Shown: positions 9,897-22,510, counted from the stretch's first letter. The stretch: 64,000 bases of DNA from Anaspis maculata (GCA_949128115.1 OX421963.1:36377979-36441978), one strand, 5' to 3'. Notes: a model not told the origin generated them from the letters alone. Translations and numbers: made by a program.

Positions 9897-12558
9897 CTGC
9901 TTATAACGTATTTCTTCTAGACACTCCAGTGTCCAATTTGAAAAAAAAAAACTGCTTCAAGTCACGAGACATTCCGTGAAATTCGGACCACATCAGTCAA
10001 ACGGTAATTTTTTGGTGAAGAGTTGATGGTTAGAGAGTTTTATAATCAGGTAATATTTCAACCACCTTTTGAGGCGCCTATTTGCGAAATCGCGCTGCCC
10101 GGCAATAGCCTAACCTCGAGCCAAACATGGGACGATGGCTTCACTCCAGTTGAGCGATAACTTGACTGCGACAACGCTTAGCGCGACCAAAATTTGAATG
10201 GGAGGCCGCCAATTGGTAGTTCCAGTGGGAGAGCCGCTAGCGGATCTCTTCTGATGGGCGGCCTTATTGTGAGTGGAGAAGATAATATCGTAGGAACTCT
10301 AGAACCACGTAGTTACCGCAAATCACATTCACGAGGTACATACCTATCTAAATACCTATGTATTTTATATTTTTTGATTTTTTCATTTAAAATTGACACC
10401 GGACTTTTCCAAACGACATTCTTATACTTTGTGGAGATTATTAGATTGCCATACTGTGCCTACCAGACACAGTTTCCACCGTGCTGTACTATAACGGGGA
10501 AAATCGTACAGTAAGAAAATCCGTCACGATTTCATATTCGCATAATTATTATGTGTATCTTGGACAGACGGACCGCGTCGGCTTACCGGCACCGCAGGAA
10601 GATAAAATAAAATAATAATAAAAATTATTATTATATTATAGGTACTTAATGGAGAATATTATTGATGAAAATAGATAGATATTTATTGTATTAGGGGTAT
10701 GAGTGAGACTTCATGTGACGGAGATGGAAGTTTAAGCGCCGAGCGCAGCGAGAAAGTAACAAAAAAAGTCTAATCGTGAAAAAATCATGTCGAAAGTATT
10801 CTGCCCTTTAAGTGACCCATAATAATTATAATGATAATAAAAAAAAACAAGATGCTACAAACCGTTAGGGAGCGGAGCGGGAGTACGAAAAGAACACCTC
10901 TTCGAACGTTGTTTGCTAATTGATTCATACCTATAGAAGTTCCACTTCTTCCGATGGTGACTATGGTCACGCACCCAAGTTTTTTGTTCCAAAAAGTCAT
11001 TCCACTGAAAATAAAAAGTGAACGAGATATTGTTTCCTGTGGATATGAAAGCGGAAGTGGTGCTACGCGGCCAGGAATGGTAAGTTCAGGCGAATGAAAG
11101 TAGGTATTGACCTCTGATGGCCAAAATTGGTATAATAATCATTATTGCTACTCGATTGCAGTAGAACCGGAGAAATGACTTTTTCACGTAGTCGGGTGTG
11201 CTCTGAACAAAGACTCTGGAGCCTTCATTTTCCTTTTGTCAACGCTTGGATTTATCTTGAAACTTTGCGCCATCACCAGAGCTTTTCATGTGTCATGTGG
11301 GAACGATACGATGCGCGTTTGTTTTCCCTCCGAGTGTTTTATATCAAAATTAAGAGAGCGGTGCGGAAAAGACTTGCTGTTTCCAGGTTCAAGGCCGCAA
11401 GCTCGTTACCAATTCTCCGAAAACATGCAATTTTCGCTTTTGTTTCCTTTCTGTAATGACATGAACGATTGCACGTGCACGCATCGCGATTTTTCCCATG
11501 AGTTTTTTTTTGGACACCCGCACTAAATAAATCTACAAGAAAAACGCAGACACCGTGACTGAGCGAATGAGATGTTGTGTTGTAGGTATAGGTAAAGACA
11601 TTGGATGTGAAAAGTATAATCTTGGAGAGAGAACACAATCGTGGTGGTAGTTGAAGCAAACAAAAAGTCGGTAATTTTCGGATTTCCGCCGCGTTTCAGA
11701 GGTCGTTTTTTCCACCTCATGGTGTAAAGTCCTTGGGACGAGCAACAACCTTCGGCTCCGATCTCAAGTTCTATGGCAATGGCTAATTATAGTATTATTA
11801 AGCAACATCATCCAACATTTCAGCGACATTGCGATGGGTTCTATTGCACAAATATGTCTTAGGCTCAAGAGCGACTCTCCGCACAAGAGCGCAGCGTTTG
11901 AAAAGGCAAATTGGTTCGCTTCCTTTTCTGATTTAATGGATTTAGACTAATAAGTGGAAAAGCTACTACATCCTGATGATGGCTATAACATTCCTGTTAT
12001 TTTTTCTTCAGTTTTATTTGTTGTAATAGGTACTCAATTTAATACTGACAAGCTTCTTGTTCTTGTTGGCGCATTGTATAGTATACCTACGATGTATAGT
12101 ATACGAAACACCAGAACTATTATCAAATTACCGTTTTATAAGCCTCTCCCGCCATCTGAGCGCTCCAACTTTTTCATCCCTCTTCGTATTAGATCCTTAA
12201 TTTATCCTTCGATCGAGCAGGGACCGAGAGCGAGAAAGCAAAAAATAATAACGCGCCAACTTTCTTTCATCATTATCAGGACCTGCCGCGCGTTCTTCGT
12301 ATAGTATACGGCTATACGTCCTTGGGGATATTTTCCAGCAGGATTAGGAAGCGCCTTCCTCATGCTTCTGCTATATCTTCCCTCAATATACGGTAATGAT
12401 ATCGCTTTTATCCACCTATATTATAATGTCTTTCCAGTTTCCATCCTCATCGATTTTCACGTATTGAATAGAAGGCCGACCCTGTGCATATTGGTACAGT
12501 GGTGGGTATATAGGTATTTCGAAAGTTATATAACCGGAAAAATCGTTTTCTGTTTCAG
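9897..12558. other. Upstream region of gene 1, no gene seen
   Basis: No coding region with family character was found. An AT-rich ATAATAATAAAAATTATTATT stretch lies near 10605-10640. Earlier 5' untranslated exons and the promoter of gene 1 may be here, because the first coding exon has its own splice acceptor, but none could be pinpointed. Confidence 0.4.
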
Positions 12559-12564
12559 GGCGTA

Positions 12565-12720
12565 ATGTGCCCGGGCTGCGGAAAAGTTTGGACGGCTCTG
12601 CAGGTGCTATGGACTTCGACATACGTTTTGTGCGGGGCGGCTCAGCTGATAGCGGGGATTTTCTTCTTGATATCGGTGCCCGCCCTGCACCTCACTTGCA
12701 ACATCTGGACCGGCTCATGG
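12565..12720 (+). CDS. Gene 1, first coding exon: four-pass membrane protein (ENTREP/FAM189-like)
   Basis: This exon encodes residues 1-52 of a tetraspan membrane protein. A splice acceptor (TTCTGTTTCAG, to 12558) precedes it, then GGCGTA and the ATG, so a 5' untranslated exon must lie upstream. It ends exactly at codon 52 before donor GTAAGT (12721). Residues about 11-40 form transmembrane segment 1, followed by CNIWTGSW, which continues in exon 2 as NVIIGIVGGMLACF (segment 2). Segments 3 (about 76-97) and 4 (about 121-140) follow, then a long cytoplasmic-type tail with a PPIY motif at residues 309-312. Four segments, the C-x-x-W-T-G region and a PPxY tail resemble ENTREP/FAM189 proteins, which in vertebrates bind WW-domain ubiquitin ligases at endosomes. 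That family call is an inference from topology and motifs only; another CD20-like tetraspan is possible. Confidence 0.8.
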
Positions 12721-13084
12721 GTAAGTTTTAATCTCTGTTTATATAACGACTATATTATTTTGTAGGTAAGTGTTAATAATCGAGGGGTCCATGACACTCA
12801 AGCGACACAAGCAAATCGAAACGAAAAAATAGGCAAATCACTCAGAATGGCGTGTGGAACTGTGGAATGATAATTTAAAATAAAATTTGCGGATTATTCA
12901 GACATTTTTGCAAAAAAAATAAAGAAGGAACAACACGTTCAAATAAGAACAAGTTCAGTTTCTAGATGTTGTTGTATTGTTGGTTGCCTGCATCACTCCA
13001 GTGAAAAATTAGATTGGGTACGGGGTACAGTGACTTATGACACCAACAAAACAGTGTTGAGCAATGTTGTGAGAGTAATTTTTG

Positions 13085-13300
13085 AAAATAGATTGAATGC
13101 TCCAAATGGTCTATGTCCAGATCACGGTATGTCCAGATGCTAGAGGACGATTCGTTCGCCAATGTTCGACATGCTGCGAGCCGCTTAAATTTTCCTACAA
13201 GCAAAAGGCAACGGACCGCCATGCACCATTGCCATGTACTCGTAGCATATTACATGGAATCAACCAGTACAAAGTCACCGTGTTGCGGGCTCGTGTTGAT
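13085..13300 (+). mobile_element. Tc1-like element fragment, 5' part (copy A)
   Basis: This stretch is the reverse complement of 17690 to about 17880 in the better preserved copy B, sharing CCAGATGCTAGAGGACG and GTGTTGCGGGCTCGTG. Its left terminal repeat is missing. At 13300 homology stops in GTGTTGAT, where a LINE is inserted, and resumes at 15810. Confidence 0.75.
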
Positions 13301-15602
13301 GTGCGATATGCTTGCGACATTTGGACTTACTCAGATGAATTTTGAAAACACAAGAAAAAACAATTGCATTGATAACATATTCATCAATTTCAATACACAA
13401 GATAGTCTGTGCCATGTATGTGATGTGGGGGTTTCTGATCATTGCGGTCTTGCCATAGACATAATTTTGGATTCATCTCAATGTAAAAAAACAAAACAAA
13501 TCTGCAGACCAATCACACAGGCTGGAAAGTTCAAGTTTTATCGAATGCTTGAAGGTTACACCTGGGAATATATAACGGATTGCACTCTAAATATAGACGA
13601 GAAGTTCACCAGATTTGTTGGGGATTTGCAGACTGCATACACTGACGCTTTTCCTGCAAGGACATATCTTAAGAGCCAAGGTAAACACGAGGTGAGCTGG
13701 TTTGGACCGGAGCTTTAAAATATGAGAGATCAACTAAAGTATCTGGGGGATATGTCAAGGGCTGAACCGTGTGGTGATTGGATGAGCCAGTATAAGAAGT
13801 TTAGAACAAGGTATAGGCAGTCAATAAGAATGGCAAAAACGGAATCAAATGTAAAATTGATAAACAGCTCAAACAATGCAGCTAAAACTATGTGGGACAT
13901 TATAAATAGCAAAAGAAAAGTAGCTAAAAAATGTGATAACCATCGTATAGCATCGGAAGAATTCAATGATTACTTCGCCAATGTTGCACATGATATCATG
14001 GATAAAATTGGTGGGATTGGGAACGAGCCAGATGAAATTTTGAGTCACATAGACACATCCCGTTTTGGGAAATTCAATTTTAGGGAGGTGAGCTTCATTG
14101 AAGTAAGAGATGTGCTTGTAGGACTGAAGAACTCAAAAAGCAAAGATATACACGGACTTAGTGTCCAAATAATAAAAATTGTAATTGATCTCATAGTGCT
14201 GCCTTTAACAAAATTAATCAATCAGTGTTTTGCGTTTGGTAAATTCCCTACAGTCTTAAAGCATGCCTTGGTGATTCCAATACATAAGAAGGGAGATATA
14301 AATGATGTAAATAACTATCGCCCGATATCATTACTACCTGTTCTTTCGAAGGTTTTAGAGAAGTGCATGGCGGTTCAAATTGCTGACTATTTCGAGTCGA
14401 ATGAAATATTCAATACAGCACAACATGGATTCCGACGTGGCCGCAGTGTCACTACAGGCTTGTTAAGGCTGGTGGACATCTTACTGAACGGCTTTGAGAA
14501 CTCGAAATACACCAGGGCGATCTTTCTTGACCTCAGTAAGGCGTTTGACTGCGTCTCGCACGACTTTCTAATCAAAAAAATCAAAAAGTATGGTTTTGAG
14601 GAAAGGAGCGTCGAAATCATGACGGATTATCTTGCGAGGAGATATCAAAGTGTCCTGTCTGGTGGGGTCCTGTCTGAACGTCAATTGATGACTGTTGGAG
14701 TACCTCAAGGATCCATCTTGGGCCCTTTATCATTCATAGTTTTCATAAATGACTTCTCCGTAGCAGGACAGGGCATGGACTGTCTCCTCTATGCCGACGA
14801 CTCAACAATTTTCGTACAAACGGATGATAGAAAAAATCTGATACCGAGGTCGTGCGGGGCGCTGTCGGACGCTGAGGATTGGTTCACTAGGAATAAACTG
14901 AAGCTGAATAGGGACAAAACTGAGACTATGACATTCACTTTGAGAGACGCTAGGGGTTTCGAGGGAGAAGCCACTGACGTTCGTTTTCTGGGTGTTCGGC
15001 TGGACTCGTCCTTGACATGGAAATATCACGTGAACATGATAACTCAAAGATTGAGCAGCACAATTTTTTTGCTAAGAAATTTGAGGGACGAGGTTCCGTT
15101 GAGCACCCTGAGGACCGCCTATTTTTCCCTGTTTCAGAGTGTAATGGTTTTTGGAATAACATTGTGGGGACATGCCGCAGACTGTCACAGAGTTTTCCGA
15201 TTACAGAGAAAAGCTGTACGAATTTTGTCAGATTTGGGTTACAGGGAAGATTGCAAGACTGCTTTTATTCAGCACGGAATCATGACCTTCCCATCGCTGT
15301 ATATTTTTGAGGGATTGAAATATATCAAAATGAACGAGAACAAGTTTCAAACAAACAATGATATTCATTCAAAAAATAACCGATTTAGGTATAATATATC
15401 AATCCCTTACTGCAGACTGAAAAAAACTCAAAATGGACCAAACGTCTTGTTTCTAAAAGCCTTCAACTCTCTCCCATTGGAAGTACGCAATTTGTCAACT
15501 AGGGCTTTTGTTGCTGCAGTCAGGGACATTCTCTTATCAGGAGCGTTTCACAGCTATCAGGAGTTTTTGCAGCATACATTTGAAAAAAAAAGGTTATGTT
15601 GA
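13301..15602 (+). pseudogene. LINE 1 endonuclease-reverse transcriptase, truncated with one stop
   Basis: The frame runs from the C-terminal end of an apurinic-type endonuclease (CIDNIFIN, then VSDHCGL) through a linker to a complete reverse transcriptase. One in-frame TAA at 13716-13718 breaks it, leaving a 626-residue frame from 13722. In that frame the RT blocks are IPIHKKGD (185-192), NYRPISLL (198-205), FLDLSKAFD (268-276), GVPQGSILGP (326-335) and the catalytic YADD (357-360), followed by a thumb and C-terminal region. The type is Jockey/CR1-like; the exact clade cannot be set by eye. The missing 5' half and the stop make it a dead copy, though few changes suggest it is fairly young. 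Confidence 0.85.
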
Positions 15603-15688
15603 AATTTGTGGGCTCTTTTAATTGATTATATGCACATTGTTGCGAAATCAGATCATGGTACTTGTACATATATATATTTATTGTCTAT

Positions 15689-15719
<31 letters not shown>

Positions 15720-15809
15720 TTGTTATTATTGTTTATTATTTCTTTTGACGTATGTAAGCACTTGTATGCAGAAACATTAATAAATTATCTAAATCTAAAT
15801 TATCTAAAT
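13301..15809 (+). mobile_element. 5'-truncated non-LTR retrotransposon (LINE 1)
   Basis: The limits are set by comparing the Tc1-like host element here (broken between 13300 and 15810) with its intact paralogue at 17461-18230, where the same sequence is continuous at 17689/17690. The inserted 2.5 kb starts inside the endonuclease domain and ends in a short TTATCTAAAT-type tail, not poly(A). A TTTA tetranucleotide run at about 15690-15720 lies in its 3' untranslated region. No target-site duplication is evident. Confidence 0.85.
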
Positions 15810-16037
15810 ACAGTGGGTAGAAATCTCAGTGGAAATGATCCATTTTTCTCTTCACTTTCTTCTACTCCTGGTTCATAGCTACAAAGAAATCAAAGACACA
15901 ACTGACGTTGTCTTGTGACTCAAAAAAATCACTGGCATTTTGTCATGGGCTTGTCAAAAATGATAATCTTAAAGGGCCTTCTACACAATTTGAAAAGTCA
16001 TTCATCAGTCGTTCAGCTTTTTTTGTCTACAATAGTA
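15810..16037 (+). mobile_element. Tc1-like element fragment, 3' part with terminal repeat (copy A)
   Basis: The reverse complement of 17461-17689 in copy B. It ends in the terminal repeat GCTTTTTTTGTCTACAATAG followed by TA (16036-16037), the expected Tc1/mariner target dinucleotide. Confidence 0.8.
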
Positions 16038-17460
16038 AGTTGAAGTTGGAATAAGTTGAGTTGACCTATAGCCAGTTTAATACAATATCCGTGTTGACTA
16101 TGAAATAGTATATTACATAACAAGCAGCGAAAGTGATACTTTTCGCTTGAGGGTGAAAAATTGCGCACGAGCGCTAGCGAGTGCGGTTATCACACGAATG
16201 CAAAAAAGACACTTTCTTGCGAGTTGTGTACACTATTTTTCTTTCGACCGACCTATTTTCCTTGTCCGACGTCTGCTCATTGACGATCGAAATATTAAAA
16301 TAGGTACTTATGTCAGAAGGCGTCACTTACCGGTACTACTTACTGATATCCTATTTTCTAATGTTGTATTGGCACGTTTCCATTTTTATGTAAATTAAAT
16401 GAAATTACCGAAAACCAGATGAAGTTCCTCCAATTTTGAGGAATTTCACAACAACCGGCAACGCTGTTCGACACTGACAGTTGCTAGGGATTTTTAGTCT
16501 GCTTTTAGGATTCTTATTTTTAGGATTCCCGGCCAGTATTTTGAACTTCCTCTTTTTTCTTCCTAATGAAACTGAACTGGGAGCTCTGAGATAAAAGTTA
16601 TCCGTGCATGCCATGCGTTGGAAGAAAAGCTATCCGCGGAAGCTTCAGACAACTTCGTACGGCTTTTAGAGGGTTAACTAATACGGCCATAGCCCGCAAC
16701 CCGTAATCGAATCCTGCGAACTGTGGTATTCCTCTTCCTTCCATAAAAAACCTCCATCCGCTGGATCTAATTGAAAACTATAAAAGGATAACGCAACGCC
16801 TGGCGCGTCCGTAATCTCCTCATTAAAGCTGCCGCATGCATATACTTGCAAATAATGTTATTTATTGCCATTATAACAAAACGAGTTGGAATAAATTTCA
16901 CTGTAACATTGGTGCACCTAGGAGGACGCTTGAATCTCTGGTCTAATAAATCTTCAGACGGTCGCACATAATGAGATAATATTTAGGAAAACCGACAGAG
17001 TACATGGCAAGAAATTCGAACCCACAAAGATGCAATTATTCCGATTGTCATGTTTTGGTCCACACGAGCCGGCTGTGAACTTCAGAATAAATCAAATCTG
17101 AAAGAAGCAATTTATGCGGCCGCGAAGTTAGCATCGTGGCATTTCTTTTATTGACGCGAGAAATTCGGAATTTAGCGAAATGTGCTCTAATAAAAGCAAT
17201 CCGTGCGTGACATTCCAGTTAAATCCTCTAAACGTTTGTGGTTGCTCCAAAGCGGAGCATCGAAACGGTTCCATCGGGACTTTTAATTTTATTACACGGT
17301 TTGCATGTTACACCACAATACGGAATATGAAAGGAAAGTGAATTTAAACAGAATCAAGTTTAGACTTTGTGTTTTTTCTTACATCATACGCAGAAGTTTC
17401 ACGTAACGGGAACTGATGTTCATTCACTGTTGCACCTTTTTTCTTCTTCGATTTTCGATA
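16038..17460. other. No gene seen, between the two Tc1-like copies
   Basis: AT-rich intronic sequence. No repeat unit or coding region was supported. Confidence 0.5.
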
Positions 17461-18230
17461 TACTATTGTAGACAAAAAAAGCTGAACGACAGATGAATGA
17501 CTTTTCAAATTGTGTAGAAGGCCCTTTAGGATTATCATTTTTGACAAGCCCATGACAAAATGCCAGTTATTTTTTTGAGTCACAAGACAACGTCAGTTGT
17601 GTCTTTGATTTCTTTGTAGCTATGAACCAGAAGTAGAAGAAGGTGAAGATAAAAATGGATCATTTCCACTGAGATTTCTACCCACTGTATCAACACGAGC
17701 CCGCAACACGGTGACTTCGTGCTGGTTGATTCCATGTAATATGGCTACGAGTACATGGCAATGGCGGTCCGTTGCCTTTTGCTTGTAGGGAAATTTAAGC
17801 GGCTCGCAGCATGTCGAACATTGGCGAACGAATCGTCCTCTAGCATCTGGACATACCGACATACCGTGATCTGGACACATTTGGATCAATGCTTGATCTT
17901 CGGCTTCGGTAGTATTAGCTTTGCGTCTGCCAGAACCTGGTTGCCGTGTCAGCGTTGAATTTTTCCGCCACCTGCACATAACGTTGTAAACCGTCCCTTT
18001 CCTGTTACTGAGAAGGTCTGCTACCGTCTTCCACGCGATACCACTCTCCACAAGAGGAATAATTTGCACCCTAACAGATTCATTGAACATTCTGTCCCGT
18101 TTGACACAGAAAATGACAAAGCATTATTGGTTATGGGTGGCATATTCTTGATGACAGTAAAGCTGATTCACAGGTCAAAAATTAGAAAAGTCATTCATCT
18201 GTCGTTCAGCTTTTTTTGTCTACAATAGTA
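17461..18230 (-). mobile_element. Tc1-like transposon, internally deleted (copy B)
   Basis: Terminal inverted repeats of about 45 bp (CTATTGTAGACAAAAAAAGC at the left, its complement at the right) are bounded by TA at 17461-17462 and 18229-18230. The 770 bp length is about half that of a full Tc1-like element, so it is internally deleted. It is oriented opposite to copy A at 13085-16037. Confidence 0.85.
17620..18090 (-). pseudogene. Tc1-like transposase N-terminal remnant
   Basis: The first 65 or so residues form a helix-turn-helix DNA-binding domain of Tc1-type transposases: a homeodomain-like start (VQIIPLVESGIAWKTVADLL), then SNRKGTVYNVMCRW and a basic GSGRRK linker (the GRPR-like position). 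The rest is non-homologous. None of the catalytic DDE residues is present, so it cannot transpose itself. The frame of 156 residues compares with about 340 in complete family members. Confidence 0.75.
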
Positions 18231-19112
18231 GCCGCGTTCGGATATTACGTCGGATCGATCTGAGAGCTCTGAATCGTTCGAATATTGCAAACCGACGAGC
18301 CAGAGCAAGATCTGTACCGTTCGGATATTACATCGCAGAGGCCTCCGAGCATACTCGGTTCCGTCGGAGGTTTTTGACCGAGCTCCCAGATATTTTTTGA
18401 CGCGTGTCACTTTTACTTGTCACGCATGTATGTACTTGCGTCTCCGAACATTTTCGAAATCGTTTATCTACTAAATGAACAAAAAACCGAGGAACCAGCT
18501 TTGGCACAGCAGGGTAAATTGATGTCTAAAGTGACCCATACACTACGCATGCAAGCACGTGAGCAAGCACGTTCAAGTAAGACCGCGCTCAGTTTTGACA
18601 CATACCTACACACTGCCACACTGGTACTTGCACGCGAGCCTGGGCCTGTGCAGTCAAGTCTTAGCACTTGCATGCGTGTGTATATGGGCCACTTATGGCG
18701 ACATGCAGCAAAGATGCAGCACAACAACAGCAAAAAGGGACGACAGACGACAAATAAAAGTGATAGGTCTACACACCATTTCCAGCCCATTACCTCGAAA
18801 ACCCACCATTGTCTTTTACAGAATAAATACGCCCCACACAACATTATGTTAGAGCCGAGGTTAGAGCCAGCACAACGGAGCTGTGTAGTCAACATAATGT
18901 TGAAACCACATAATGTTATGACGAAATTACAGAATCATCCCATTAGGTTAGGTTAGCCACTGAGCAGAGCTGACAGGTATCAGCTGTCACTTTTACATAC
19001 GGAGTAATCTCGACCGTTCGTTTATTAAAAATTGCTCGGATCGCTCTGGCATCACGTGATCAAATATCTGTCTGCTCTGTCTGCTCGCTCCGAGATGATA
19101 TCCGAACGCGCC
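18231..19112. mobile_element. 882 bp TIR element with 5-bp target duplication
   Basis: It begins GCCGCGTTCGGATATTA and ends with the complement of GGCGCGTTCGGATATCA. TAGTA lies before it (18226-18230) and after it (19113-19117), so it landed at the very end of Tc1-like copy B. An internal self-complementary ACATTATG/CATAATGT pair occurs near 18840-18925. The 179-residue frame inside has no transposase features. The superfamily is unknown. Confidence 0.7.
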
Positions 19113-19117
19113 TAGTA

Positions 19118-19673
19118 AGTTTATCACTTATTGTGCAAGAGCTAGGGACAAGTACGAGGACTCTGTTCTGTTTGAATTGCTTCCTCAAATTGATTCCTGG
19201 AATCGCACAATGCTCAAGTCAATGTTGAGAGGAAAGATCACAACGAAACCAAATCGACGAAGTCTTTTGGTCAAAAGCTATTGAACTTGGAATTGGTTAG
19301 AGAGTTCACAAAACAGTTTCAGTCCAGGATCACATGGGTATAATAAGATGATCTGCGCATTTTTGCACACCCCACATATCACATCCACCAGTTGTTGATG
19401 TTGGTTGTTTTTGGCTTTGCACGCTGGGGTCTTCATTTAGTATCGGCATTGGAAGTATCACCGACGAAATCCTCCATGGATATCACGATTTTCATCATTG
19501 TTACAAATTTGCGCTGGGTACTTCAATAATAATTGAGAGGCAGATGTCAAGCACACGCACTATTACTGCGTAAGTAGGTGGGTAACTTACACGTCAAATA
19601 AATGTACTTAGATATCGCTTATTCACCATTTCGCTGATGTGCTCACTGTCGTTGTGAATTCCAATCTGACCTG
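19118..19673. other. No gene seen
   Basis: Intronic sequence without recognisable features. Confidence 0.45.
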
Positions 19674-19829
19674 GGTGTCTAATTTTGAAATGTGTAATGG
19701 GAAAGGTCCCATCACGCTATTTTGCTATTGGTCTAGGGATACGGAGAAAGGCGACATGATAGGTTTTTAACCAATCATCAAACAATTTGATGGGATAGAT
19801 CTCATCACACATTTCAAAGTTAGACACCC
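19674..19829. repeat. Small palindromic MITE with GGGTGTCTAA ends
   Basis: GGGTGTCTAATTTTGAAATG at the left is matched by the complement of GGGTGTCTAACTTTGAAATG at the right, 156 bp end to end. Target duplication is unclear. Confidence 0.7.
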
Positions 19830-20175
19830 TGCTCCCTGGCCATGCCGCTTTTGATTACTCGCGTGCGGTTTACCTATTCTAGAATATTTCAGCTTCTTCC
19901 GGGAAGACCTCGAATGTTCTCCTGGCCTCCATTTTCATTTCGGTATATTACAGCATTGTCTGGCAGTTCGTTCGCGCCGAGAGTTCTAGAAAAGTTCATC
20001 GACTTCGCGAAAATTTCGGCAAGCTCTCAAAAGCACAGCACTTCCACCAATTGTGCAGGCGTGCGTCTTATTCGCACGTCGTGATCTCCAACGAGTTTCT
20101 TGATAAGTATCATTTTTAGTTAGAATCTCGAATTCATTATGGCCGCGCATCCACCATTCTAGCCGCTTTGATGTC

Positions 20176-22510
20176 TATAATAATAATAGGCTTTATTGTC
20201 CAACAACAAAAAGAAGTCATAAAGAGGACAAGAAAAATGATTAAAATAAATAAGTAGCAATACTAGCATATCATAATGAGTGATGCGACAAACAATGCAC
20301 ACAAATAAAAACAAAATACAGCACAAGAATAAAGACAAGGGAAAAGCCCACTGTCCTGAGACAGATCTAGGCAACCTGGAGGGCTCGCATAAAAACGCTT
20401 AACGAGGGGGAGCTTAAGTCTGTCTTGTGACAGACGTCGTTGAAGGATCTGGACATAGCATAAATCGGAGATCTGATGATCGCATTCGTGGCGGCAGCAG
20501 GGAGCCTGAAAAATCCGCAGCCTCTAGTACTCAATCGCGGTACCAATATGGAAAGTTCCCCCAGGAGCTCACTGCAGTCCGCAGTTCCGCTAAAGAGTTT
20601 ATAAAGAAAGACAAGAGACGCACGACACCTCCGAGACTCAAGAGAATCTATACCAAACTCACCCAAGAGAAGGTCACCGTCAAAGCCTCGGTCCGGGAAA
20701 ACACCATGCTGTCTGAAACAGAGATATTTCAAAAATTTTCTTTCGACACGCTGGAGCTGAAGGCTCTGTCTCCTGTAGATGGGCGCCCACACCAGACTCG
20801 CATATTCTAGCCTCGACCGAACGAAAGTAAAATAGAGTGACTTGAGGCAGACGACATTTGCGATAGATCCGCCATTCCTAATGATAAATCCCAGCATCCT
20901 GAGAGCCGACTTGCAGACCTGATCGATGTGAGGTGCAAATGATAACTCTGTGTCAAACAGGACGCGAAGATCCCGAAAAGTGCTGCAGGACCCCAGCGGA
21001 ACACCATCGAGGACATACTCGTAGCTCACAAGACGCGAGGTATTTCTGGTAAAGGACATCACCTTACATTTGTCGACGTTCAAATGAAGCCCGTTGTCCC
21101 GGCACCACTCAGAAACGCCATTCAAGTCCTTCTGCAGCAGATCACAGTCCTCCCCAGTACGGACCCTCCTGAACAATTTCACGTCATCGGCGTACATCAG
21201 TATCCTACCATCCACCCGATCCACTATGTCATTGATGAATATGTCAAACATCAGCGGCGCAAGGTTTGCACCTTGAGGTGCACCGCTGGTTGGCGAAAAG
21301 TCTGATGAGCGGCGGCCGTCAATCTCAACATACTGGCTCCGGTTGGTCAAGTACGAAATGAGAAGAGAGAGCCACCCCTCATCAACGCCACATGCATATA
21401 GCTTCTCGAGGAGAATGCCATGGTCCATGCGATCGAAGGCCTTGGAAAAGTCAGTGAAAATTACGTCGACCTGTAAACGACTATCCATGGAAGAGCAAAG
21501 GTACTGGGTGAAACATGCCAAGTTAGTAATTGTACTCCTTCCTGGGAAGAAACCATGCTGTTTATCAGAGATAGTATGGCCAATATCGACCATAAGGCTG
21601 CTGTGTATTGCCAACACAAAAACTTTGGCAAAATTAGATAGAAGACATATTGGTCTATAATTCTCAATAAAATGTTTGTCACCCTTTTTATGGACCGGAG
21701 CAACACGACTCCTTTTCCACGCGTCAGGAAAAGTGGAGCTCCTCAAAGACAAATTAAACAGAGCTGCGAGGGGCTCGGCCAGAACACAGGCGCAGTCCTT
21801 GACAAGGAAGGCAGGGATTCCATCAGGCCCAGCCGTCTTTCCAGACTTGAGCCGTTTCAGTGCTTTTTGCACACAATCATGAGTGAAAGAATTTAGTGAT
21901 AAAAAACGGTCCGACACAGAAGGTTGACGCTGAAATGGCGTAGACGCGACAAATGATTCGGCAAAGGAATCAGCGAAGGCATCCACAATCTCTTGCGGCT
22001 CGGACAGACGTCTACCATGAACTGAAAACTCATTGGGCAGCCTAGAGTTACTCCTCTTACTCCCCACGAACCTGAAAAATTCACCAGGATCCTCCTTTAT
22101 CCTCGTCTGTAAAGAGCCTACGTAATCTTTATAGGCTGTCGAAATCTTACGTCTTAAGTTTTTGCGAGCATTTTTATACTGCAATTTTAGACTTGTTGTT
22201 CCGGACTTCTTCAACCTGCTGAAAAGCTTATACTTACGCTTCACGTCATTGATAATTTCTGCAGTGTACCACGTGGGATATACTCTCTTGCGGGACCTCA
22301 CCTTAGGAACGTATAGATCGATAATGTTATATAAAAGATTGTAGAATTCAGTGCAGGCCACATTCACGTCCGAGAACTCAGAAATAAAAGACCAACCAAC
22401 CAATAACCATACGCTGGAGTCTTTGGTGAGGAAATCCTTGGCGATGAAGGAAAATGATTGATCAAACAATTTCTCACGATTGAACGTATATTGGTAAAAT
22501 CTTGAAACTA
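20176..22510 (-). mobile_element. 5'-truncated LINE 2 on the minus strand
   Basis: The element is read right to left. Its coding part is 20367-22469, followed by a 3' untranslated region ending in CAATAAAGCCTATTATTATT (20176-20195 read on the minus strand), a short ATT-type tail typical of non-LTR elements. The endonuclease domain is absent, so the copy is 5'-truncated. The 5' limit near 22510 is approximate. Confidence 0.75.
20367..22469 (-). pseudogene. LINE 2 reverse transcriptase, 700 residues, endonuclease missing
   Basis: The 700-residue open frame has a linker rich in basic residues (YPTWYTAEIINDVKRKY near 64-80) and then the reverse-transcriptase blocks TAGPDGIP (212-219), PVHKKGD (258-264), FTDFSKAFD (338-346), GAPQGANLAPL (396-406) and catalytic YADD (426-429). 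It is intact through the C-terminal region, but the N-terminal endonuclease of autonomous elements is not in frame upstream. Jockey/R1/CR1-like by motif style. It differs in sequence from LINE 1 and LINE 3, so three separate families are present. Orientation is antisense to gene 1. Confidence 0.85.

Noticed and set aside
18417..18956. 179-residue open frame on the + strand
   Set aside because: It lies within a TIR element, has no recognisable domain and has a complementary frame on the other strand of the same region.
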